A stretch of 23,377 bases of DNA from CAYXDO01 sp964463485 (lineage in GTDB: Bacteria; Myxococcota; Kuafuiibacteriia; Kuafuiibacteriales; Kuafuiibacteriaceae), in the NCBI GenBank assembly GCA_964463485.1, contig CAYXDO010000166.1, positions 1 to 23,377 on the forward strand, written 5' to 3'. Of this stretch, positions 7,716 to 13,781 are shown in pieces. Made by a program: the position numbers and the translations under genes. Below the pieces are notes generated by a model. It ran no database searches and was not told the origin of the DNA. It saw only the letters and a program-made list of their open reading frames with translations. Every line of letters begins with the position of its first letter. Positions within the stretch are counted from its first letter, which is position 1.

Positions 7716-8783
7716 CTAACGCGGGCGTACGCGGAGCAGCGGCTTCGGATCGGGCATGAGCAAACGAACGACCCCCGAGACGTGACGGCGCGAAGGATCG
7801 AGCGGACCCTTGTTGGCGTAGGCGACGAGCTCCCGACTGAGCTCCTCGAGGGTCGGGCGCGTCTTGCGGTCTGCGGTGAGCCGGGTGGCCAGCGCCTCGA
7901 AGATGGGATTCGCCTCCACCTCGCCGAACACACGCGCCAGCACACCGAGCGCGAACACGTCGTCAGCCGGCGTCGGATCGATCCCGTACCGTCGCTCTTC
8001 CGAGAGGTACGCACGTCGCGACCGATCGCCGTAACCGTCCGGCTTCGGTCCCGGTCGTACGAGGTAGACCGAGCCGCTCTCGCCGAGGTGAATCATCTCT
8101 GGCTCGATGGCGCCGTGGTGCCCGCGCGGATCTCGGCTCGCGGCCTCGGCCGCTTGGGCGAGAACGACGAGCGCGAGCTCGACGGGCAGCGTGAGCCGAC
8201 CCTTTCGAGCCTGATCGAACACGGTCGACAACCGCATCCCAGGCTCGAGCCGCTCGATCAGATACGGGTGCTCTTGGACGTGGCCGAGCGCGATGATCTC
8301 CGGGATCTGGCCCCCCGGATTGCGATCGGTCGTCGACCAGATCCTCCAAAAGTCCTCGGTCGCGAGGGTCGGCGTGAGGAGCTCTGCGCGGCCGGATTCC
8401 GAGGCGAGCTCGAAGCGCCGATGGTCGGTCTCCCCGGCGAGGCAGATCTCCTTGCCGACGTGCCACCCGTCGATGGTCGCCCCCGCAAAAACGTCGTCGT
8501 CGGCGATGCGGACGCGAAGGGTCGTCCCCGAGATCTTGAAGGGCTCGTCCGCGTCGAGCACAACGGGCGCATGAATCGGGTCGCCTCTGCGCTCGATGGG
8601 AGAGTCGACGCCAGCGAGCACCAGCCGGCCTCGCCGAACCAAGAGCCGCGCGTGTCGATGCGCAACGTCTTCGTCGTCGATCTCGACGTCGACATCTCCG
8701 CGGCCGAGCCAAAAATCGCGGCCCACGATCAAGTGGTCTTCGGTTCGGAAGCCCTTCTCGGCGCGAAGCCGTACGCGAGTCAC
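7716..8783 (-). CDS. FHA domain fused to a degenerate protein kinase (pseudokinase), 355 aa
   Basis: GTG start at 8783, with AGGA eight bases upstream. Residues about 5-95 fit an FHA domain (GRDFWLGRGDVDVEIDDEDVA, then HRHARLLV), normally a phosphothreonine reader. Residues about 104-325 follow the order of a Hanks-type Ser/Thr kinase: a hinge-like HPYLIERLEPGMRLSTVF (172-189), a catalytic-loop position reading HGAIEPEMIHL (223-233), VRPG where DFG is expected (242-245), DDVFALGVLA (274-283) and the closing RPTLEEL (309-315). The catalytic Asp, the following Lys and the metal-binding Asn of HRDxKxxN are all replaced, and no VAIK-type Lys is evident. I infer a catalytically dead, regulatory or scaffolding kinase fold. 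It abuts the PHP gene without a gap. Confidence 0.8.
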   Translation of the reverse strand: MTRVRLRAEKGFRTEDHLIVGRDFWLGRGDVDVEIDDEDVAHRHARLLVRRGRLVLAGVDSPIERRGDPIHAPVVLDADEPFKISGTTLRVRIADDDVFAGATIDGWHVGKEICLAGETDHRRFELASESGRAELLTPTLATEDFWRIWSTTDRNPGGQIPEIIALGHVQEHPYLIERLEPGMRLSTVFDQARKGRLTLPVELALVVLAQAAEAASRDPRGHHGAIEPEMIHLGESGSVYLVRPGPKPDGYGDRSRRAYLSEERRYGIDPTPADDVFALGVLARVFGEVEANPIFEALATRLTADRKTRPTLEELSRELVAYANKGPLDPSRRHVSGVVRLLMPDPKPLLRVRPR

Positions 8784-8836
8784 GAAATTATCCTAACGAT
8801 CGCGCGCCCGCCGCGCCACAGGCCAGCGCGCCACGC

Positions 8837-10051
8837 CTACGCCACTCGGCTCACGGTTCGGGTCGGCCACGGCGCGATGCGAAGGGACTCTCGAACTGCT
8901 CTCGCGTCTGCCGGGTTGTCGACCCAAACGTGCGTAGCTCCCGCGTTTTGCGCCACGACCGCGTCGAGCCACTCGGAACCCGACGACGGCGGAAGGCGCA
9001 GCCAACGAGAGGGATCGCAGTTCGCGGGAACTTCGGCCGCGTAGAGCCCGTCGAAGGAGGACAAGTCGGCGGCGGATCGCGACTCGAACCAATGCTCCGG
9101 AAGCGCAAGGACGCGCTCGAACCCTCGGCGGAGGATCTCCGCTCGAAGGTCCACCGCGCTTCGTACGGCCTGGCCGTCGGCTTTGACAAAAACCGGTCCG
9201 GCCAGGATCCCACCGGCCGCCTCTTTGACCGCGAGCCATCCCATCGGTGAGCCCTTGTGCTCCAGCGTCACGACGTCTCCGCTCTCGAGCCCCTCGACGT
9301 CGCCAACATCCAGCACGACCGGCACTCGCCAAGGAGTGCCTCCGAGCAGCCGCCCCTGAGACTCGACCGTCGCGATCTCGGCGGAACGAAGAAAGCCCGA
9401 CAGCGGCGACAACAAACCGGCCCCGAGCAGCCGCAAGATGACGGCGTCCGTGTCGCTGATTCGGACCGCACGCCCAGATGCGAGCGCGACGAGCGCCTCG
9501 GCTTCCTCGGCGGACACGATCCGTTGCACCAAGCGCCCGCCGACGGGCTCCACGGGGCGCGCGACCGACGCGGACTTCATCGCGCGCTGTTCGATGTCGG
9601 GCAGGTGCTCCCGATCGACGAGCGGCCTGGCCTCTTCGAACTGCCCGTCGCGTTTCGAAAATCGAAACGCCGCGACGTCCGCGAGCTCGCCTCCGCGAAT
9701 CGACAACACCAGATGAATCGCGTTCGGCACCACCTCGGTCCCGTCGAGCACCGCGGCCGCGCGATCTTCGGGCGAGAAGTACGCGCCCGCATCCGGGTGC
9801 GAGTGGTAGATGACGCGCTCCTCGAGGCCTCGCTGTCCGATGTCTTCGAGGAACCGGAGCCTCTCGCCATCATCCATGCGGAAAGAGATCGACTGCGACT
9901 CCACGTTCGGAATCGCGCGCGCCTCGGTGAGCTCCGAGCTACCCTTCGGGCCCGCGATCAATCCGCACGCTTCACGCGGATATTCAGCCCGCGCGTGCGA
10001 GACGATCTCTTCGAAGAGCTGGGCGGAGAGGGTGCGATCGAAGAGGCGCAC
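8837..10051 (-). CDS. JAMM metalloprotease fused to an inactive ATP-sulfurylase-like module, 404 aa
   Basis: Residues 1-135 form a JAMM/MPN+ zinc metalloprotease domain. Glu27 lies in REACGLI, and HSHP at 83-86 with Ser93 and Asp96 gives the full H-x-H-x7-S-x2-D signature, so it should be active. Bacterial relatives such as Mec and QbsD clip the C-terminus of ubiquitin-like sulfur carrier proteins. Residues about 170-380 follow ATP sulfurylase: the PUA-like phrases LLGAGLLSPLSGFL (208-221) and GGTPWRVPVVLDVG (237-250), then RRGFERVLAL (308-317) and AVVAQNAGATHVWV (364-377), the usual RKNYGATHF region. The nucleotide-binding QTRNP and HxxH motifs are missing; PEHW stands where QTRN should be. 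GTG start at 10051. It is probably the first gene of the leftward operon, 53 bp before the FHA-pseudokinase gene. Function inferred: sulfur-carrier processing. Confidence 0.82.
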   Translation of the reverse strand: MRLFDRTLSAQLFEEIVSHARAEYPREACGLIAGPKGSSELTEARAIPNVESQSISFRMDDGERLRFLEDIGQRGLEERVIYHSHPDAGAYFSPEDRAAAVLDGTEVVPNAIHLVLSIRGGELADVAAFRFSKRDGQFEEARPLVDREHLPDIEQRAMKSASVARPVEPVGGRLVQRIVSAEEAEALVALASGRAVRISDTDAVILRLLGAGLLSPLSGFLRSAEIATVESQGRLLGGTPWRVPVVLDVGDVEGLESGDVVTLEHKGSPMGWLAVKEAAGGILAGPVFVKADGQAVRSAVDLRAEILRRGFERVLALPEHWFESRSAADLSSFDGLYAAEVPANCDPSRWLRLPPSSGSEWLDAVVAQNAGATHVWVDNPADARAVRESLRIAPWPTRTVSRVA

Positions 10052-10125
10052 TCCCGAATCCTAGCCCAACTCGTTCCGAGCGGGGGTCGAGCGCGTGCGT
10101 ATCCAAACGAAACTGGGGAGCCGTC

Positions 10126-10214
10126 CATCGACCGATGAGCCATCGCTTCGCTCTGTAGGCGGAGCGCGTTTGCCCCGCGCTCGATCGATCGGCGAGACCG
10201 TACATCGTCCGATG
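10126..10214. promoter_or_regulatory. Twin palindromic sites between the JAMM and glt operons
   Basis: CATCGACCGATG (10126-10137) and CATCGTCCGATG (10203-10214) are two inverted repeats with 5-bp arms and a 2-bp centre. They sit inside a longer direct repeat, CCGTnCATCGnCCGATGAG (10121-10139 and 10198-10216), 77 bp apart. Both lie in the only shared upstream region of the divergent operons starting at 10051 and 10268. This is the arrangement of a dimeric regulator binding twice, possibly with DNA looping. The regulator is unknown. Confidence 0.5.
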
Positions 10215-10267
10215 AGTCCGGAGCGGAATTGCCACCATTTCATCTTCCTGATAGCGGCCGACTCGGC

Positions 10268-11101
10268 ATGACCACCCCAAAGACCGTTTCGCGCCTTGCG
10301 GAGCGTATCTGTCCGTCGAACGGGCCTCATTCGGTCGACGCAGACGCCAGAAGCGGGCCCTTCCGGAACCGACTCCGCACGTGTGTGCTGGTGCTGTCGG
10401 CCCTCGTCGTCCTCGCGAGCGAAGTGCCGAACGCCTACGCGCTGCAAGGCGGTGAGGATCCTGCGCTCCTCCCTGTCTTGATGGACAAGCGCTTCGGGAA
10501 GAAGTCCGTCCACCAGCTCAGCCTCGCGTTCTCCACGGCCATGGCCACCAAGTTCGTCGAAGACAACGGTGTCATGCTGACCTACGGCTACAACTTCTCC
10601 GACCTGTTCGGCCTCGAGCTCGGCGGCGGCTTCTTCTTCGGTCAGGAGTCCAACATCATGGACGAGGTTCGCGCCCAATTCGCCGGCGTCGAGCCTCCGC
10701 TCTCCGACCTCCACCAAATCCAGTGGATGGGCATCATCGACTTGGTCCTCGTCCCGCTCTACGGCAAGATGTCGTTCGCCTCGGAGCTCGACCCCTCCTA
10801 CGACCTGTTCATTCTCGCGGGCGGTGGCTTCGCCGGGCTGCGCAAGCAGAGCGGCTACCTCGACAAGGCCAGCGGCAACGACACGCGTGAATATTCGACC
10901 GCGAGCAAACCGATCTTCAACTTTGGCCTCGGTCTGCGCTTCTACTTCAGCAAGCTCGTCGCGCTGCGCCTCGAATTCCGAGACTACTTCTACCCGGACC
11001 CGCTCCCGAACCCGAACGACGATCCCAAGAAAGAAACGGACCCCCTCACCTGGGGGCTGCACTTCCAGGGCGGCCTGCAGTTCTCGTTTGGAGGGTCGTG
11101 A
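10268..11101 (+). CDS. gltB: Outer-membrane beta-barrel gliding protein, GltB-like, 277 aa
   Basis: A probable outer-membrane beta-barrel of the Glt gliding complex. A hydrophobic export segment (CVLVLSALVVLA) ends with an AYA cleavage site at residue 58. Alternating aromatic/Gly strands follow (LTYGYNFSDLFGLELGGGFF, IFNFGLGLRFYF, LHFQGGLQFSF). In M. xanthus, GltA and GltB form the outer-membrane part of the focal-adhesion machine. The name GltB rests on order (barrel, barrel, TPR gltC) and could be swapped with GltA. The ATG at 10268 leaves an unusually long 38-residue stretch before the hydrophobic core and has no clear ribosome-binding site, so the start is uncertain; an in-frame TTG lies at 10229. 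It is the first gene of the glt cluster, ending one base before the next ATG. Confidence 0.7.
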   Translation: MTTPKTVSRLAERICPSNGPHSVDADARSGPFRNRLRTCVLVLSALVVLASEVPNAYALQGGEDPALLPVLMDKRFGKKSVHQLSLAFSTAMATKFVEDNGVMLTYGYNFSDLFGLELGGGFFFGQESNIMDEVRAQFAGVEPPLSDLHQIQWMGIIDLVLVPLYGKMSFASELDPSYDLFILAGGGFAGLRKQSGYLDKASGNDTREYSTASKPIFNFGLGLRFYFSKLVALRLEFRDYFYPDPLPNPNDDPKKETDPLTWGLHFQGGLQFSFGGS

Positions 11102-11102
11102 G

Positions 11103-12026
11103 ATGGAGACCAAAGAACTGCTCTTCCTGAGCCTCGCGCTCGTCGCTACGCCGGCCTTTGCTGCCGACGACGACGAGCCTGCCGAGCCCACCGAAGCCAA
11201 GCCCGACGTCTCCCCGCTCGAGCCGATCGAAGCCAACAAGGCCTCTGAATCGAATTGGCGCGCGGGCTACCCAGAGTGGATGGGCAAGTCCACATTCCCG
11301 CGAATCGCCGACGACGAGGAGACGATCTACGCGGTCCAGCGCAAGGCGTACCTGGTCGCCAAGAAGTTCGAGGTCACGCCCTTGGCCTCGGCGAGCTTCA
11401 CCGATCGCTTCGTTCAGACCTTCGCTCCTGGCGCGAGCCTCACGTACCACCTCGCCGAGAACTTCGGCCTCGAGCTCGCCGGCTCGTACATGTTCCCGTT
11501 CGAGTCCGGGCTCACCACGGAGATCTTGAAGGAGGGCAAGCTCACCCCCGAGATCGCCAAGCTCACGCAGATGCTGTGGGGCGTCGGCCTAGGCGCTCAA
11601 TGGAGCCCCATCTACGGCAAGCTCGAAGTCTTCGGCGCCAGCCTCGGCAACTTCGCGTTCTTCGTCGGCGTCGCCGCCGGCGTCGGCCAGTCTCGTGTGC
11701 AATGCACCTCGGGCCTGGAGCTCGATCCGGAACAATTCGGCGAAGACGCGCGGTGCCCCGAGGTCGTCGTCGAGGGCGAAGAGGACGCGTTCAAAGTCGT
11801 CTACGAGCCGAGCCGCCTGATCGGCGTCGCCGCGCTCTCCGGCGGTGTCCGCTTCTACTTCTCCAACAGCCTCGGCCTGAAGCTCCAGGTCAAAGATTGG
11901 CTCTTCCCCGCCCGTGTCTACCGGCCAGGCACCAACGAGCCCACGCAGCGTTACACCGACGCCATTCGCAACAACGTCCTGGTCGAGCTCGGTGTGAGCT
12001 TCCTCTTCGGTGGAGAGAAAGACTGA
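11103..12026 (+). CDS. gltA: Outer-membrane beta-barrel gliding protein, GltA-like, 307 aa
   Basis: ATG at 11103 follows a GGAGGG ribosome-binding site inside the end of the previous gene. The signal peptide METKELLFLSLALVATPAFA is cleaved before an acidic linker (ADDDEPAEP). The body is a second beta-barrel with the same blocks as its neighbour: NFGLELAGSYMF matches DLFGLELGGGFF, and SPIYGKLEVF matches PLYGKMSF. The two are therefore probably tandem paralogues. A loop near residues 200-230 has two Cys and an acidic run, absent from the first barrel. It ends in a barrel-type strand with Phe (LGVSFLFGG). Its stop overlaps the gltC start by one base (TGATG), so translation is likely coupled. 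Expected in the outer membrane with GltB and GltC. Confidence 0.72.
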   Translation: METKELLFLSLALVATPAFAADDDEPAEPTEAKPDVSPLEPIEANKASESNWRAGYPEWMGKSTFPRIADDEETIYAVQRKAYLVAKKFEVTPLASASFTDRFVQTFAPGASLTYHLAENFGLELAGSYMFPFESGLTTEILKEGKLTPEIAKLTQMLWGVGLGAQWSPIYGKLEVFGASLGNFAFFVGVAAGVGQSRVQCTSGLELDPEQFGEDARCPEVVVEGEEDAFKVVYEPSRLIGVAALSGGVRFYFSNSLGLKLQVKDWLFPARVYRPGTNEPTQRYTDAIRNNVLVELGVSFLFGGEKD

Positions 12027-13567
12027 TGAAGGCGCCAATCAAAGCACTCAAGGCCGGAGCCCTCGCGACCGTCGCGTCGGCCGCCATCGTCACCACGACC
12101 GCAGAGCCGGTTCATGCACAAAACATCGATGACGCGATCAAGGCGTACAACGAAGACCGGCACATCGACGCAGCCGTGTTCTTCTACGACGTGATCCAAA
12201 ACGGGAACAATCCCGAGGCCCGCGTCAAAGCCGAGTTCTACATCGGCCAGTCGCTGTACAAGGCCGGCTACTTGTTCCCTGCGATGCGCTTCTACGCCGA
12301 CGTATTCAACTCGGGCGACGCGCACCCCTACTTCCTCAAGGCCACCGAAGGCTTGCTCAAGGTCGCCGAGGACATCGGCGACGACACGCTCATCCCCGAG
12401 GTGATCAACAAAGGCTACACGGGCGAGTTCGCCAAGCTCAACCAGAAGCTCGACCAGATCAATTATCTGATCGGAACGATCACCCAGCGCCGCGGCAACT
12501 ACGACGAGGCTCGCGACTTCTTGAGCGCGGTCTCCAAGAAGTCTGGCGACCTCTACGTAAAGGCGCGGTACCTCCTCGCGGTCCTCGCGGTGAAGACGGC
12601 CGCGGAGAAGCAGGCCGACTCCTACGAAGAGGCCATCAAATACTTCAGCGAGATCGAATCGATGTTGGCCACCGCCACCGACGACACCTCCAAGAAGCTG
12701 TACCGTCTCGCCGTGCTCGGAAAGGCTCGCGCGTACTACTCGCAGGGCGATTGGAAGGAGAGCGTCGACTACTACGAGAAGGTCCCGCGCTTCTCTGACG
12801 ACTGGTACGACGCGATGTACGAGTCGGGCTGGGCGTACTTCCAAAACGGCGAGTTCGGCAAGGCCCTCGGGATGGTGCACGGAATCCAGTCGCCGTACTT
12901 CGACGAGCGCTACCGCGCGGAGTCGTGGGTGCTCAAAGCAACGACGTACTTCCAGATGTGCCACTTCGATCGCGGTCGCAAGGCGCTCGACTCGTTCTTC
13001 GCGATCTACGAGCCGATGTCCGAACAGATCAAAAAGAACTGGCTCGAGGGTGAGCAGACCGACGAAGAGATCTTGGACGTGATCATGAAGGGCGACCCGC
13101 GCATGCACGGCGAGATTCGCAACCAGATCCTCCAGAACCGACGCTTCAAGAAGTTCTACGACACGGTCACGGAAGCTTCCCGCGAGATGAAAAAGGCCGA
13201 GAAGGAGATCCCGGAAGGGGCGCTCAAGGCCGCAGTCCAATCCATGCTCGGCGAGGAGCGTGAGTCGCGCGTCGCCCTCGCGGGCAAGCTCGCACGTGAG
13301 CAGCTCAAGCGTGAGTCGGCGTTCCTCGACGACTTCATCAACCAGTCCCGCATCATCAAGTTCGAGATCGCCGACGGCGAGCGGCGGGCGCTCGAGCTTG
13401 GCTTCGACATCACCAAAGGCCCGCGCGCCAAGGGCCCGCGCCCGTTCGTCCCGAGCAGCCGCTACCAGTACTGGGCCTTCCTCGGGGAGTATTGGATCGA
13501 CGAGCTCGGCTACTACCAGCACTCGATCAAGGACGAGTGCGGCGTCGCTACCGCTGAGAAGCAGTAA
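12026..13567 (+). CDS. gltC: Periplasmic TPR gliding protein GltC, 513 aa
   Basis: The ATG overlaps the gltA stop. A 31-residue signal peptide ends in EPVHA before QNIDD. The mature protein opens with helical TPR-type repeats (AIKAYNEDRHIDAAVFFYD, AEFYIGQSLYKAGYLFPAM), continues with more repeats to about residue 330 (ESGWAYFQNGEFGKA), and ends in a charged coiled-coil-like stretch at about 385-455. In M. xanthus GltC is periplasmic, attached to the outer-membrane barrels GltA/GltB, and part of the adhesion complex at the cell envelope. The protein and its position right after two barrels both match that family. The 214 bp after it, before gltD, is the largest gap between gltB and gltE. Confidence 0.8.
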   Translation: MKAPIKALKAGALATVASAAIVTTTAEPVHAQNIDDAIKAYNEDRHIDAAVFFYDVIQNGNNPEARVKAEFYIGQSLYKAGYLFPAMRFYADVFNSGDAHPYFLKATEGLLKVAEDIGDDTLIPEVINKGYTGEFAKLNQKLDQINYLIGTITQRRGNYDEARDFLSAVSKKSGDLYVKARYLLAVLAVKTAAEKQADSYEEAIKYFSEIESMLATATDDTSKKLYRLAVLGKARAYYSQGDWKESVDYYEKVPRFSDDWYDAMYESGWAYFQNGEFGKALGMVHGIQSPYFDERYRAESWVLKATTYFQMCHFDRGRKALDSFFAIYEPMSEQIKKNWLEGEQTDEEILDVIMKGDPRMHGEIRNQILQNRRFKKFYDTVTEASREMKKAEKEIPEGALKAAVQSMLGEERESRVALAGKLAREQLKRESAFLDDFINQSRIIKFEIADGERRALELGFDITKGPRAKGPRPFVPSSRYQYWAFLGEYWIDELGYYQHSIKDECGVATAEKQ

Positions 13568-13781
13568 CTACGCGCAATTCCCGGGCGTGTCCGCGGCCCG
13601 CTCGCACACAATCTCGCAAAACAAACCAGCGCGACTGTCCGATTCCCGCCCTCCGAACCGCCGATCGCCCGATTCGTAGGAGGGTTGATCTCGGTAAGCC
13701 TCCTCCGTCACCGTACCGGTTCCGACTGCGTTGCGTCTCGGGCACAACGAATCGACCCCCTTTCGGTCCTTGCGAGGAATC
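13568..13781. other. Gap between gltC and gltD, possible internal promoter region
   Basis: These 214 bp lie between otherwise tightly packed glt genes. They encode no convincing protein. A weak inverted repeat, AGGAGG/CCTCCT (13678-13683 and 13699-13704), is present. The gap coincides with the boundary between genes found at two separate loci in M. xanthus, so an independent promoter for gltD is plausible but not demonstrated. Confidence 0.4.

Noticed and set aside
7716..8480. Active Ser/Thr protein kinase
   Set aside because: The catalytic Asp, Lys and Asn of HRDxKxxN and the DFG Asp are all substituted.
7317..9044. Plus-strand reading frame of 575 codons
   Set aside because: It runs antisense across three genes with intact family motifs and shows no domain of its own.
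8837..9540. Active ATP sulfurylase
   Set aside because: QTRNP and HxxH nucleotide-binding motifs are absent, so catalysis is not expected.
11951..13522. Minus-strand reading frame of 523 codons opposite gltC
   Set aside because: Same codon-bias shadow; no recognisable domain, and gltC has a signal peptide, TPRs and operon context.
13678..13704. AGGAGG/CCTCCT hairpin as the gltC terminator
   Set aside because: The stem is only six bases with a 15-base loop, lies over 100 bp past the gltC stop and has no T-run.
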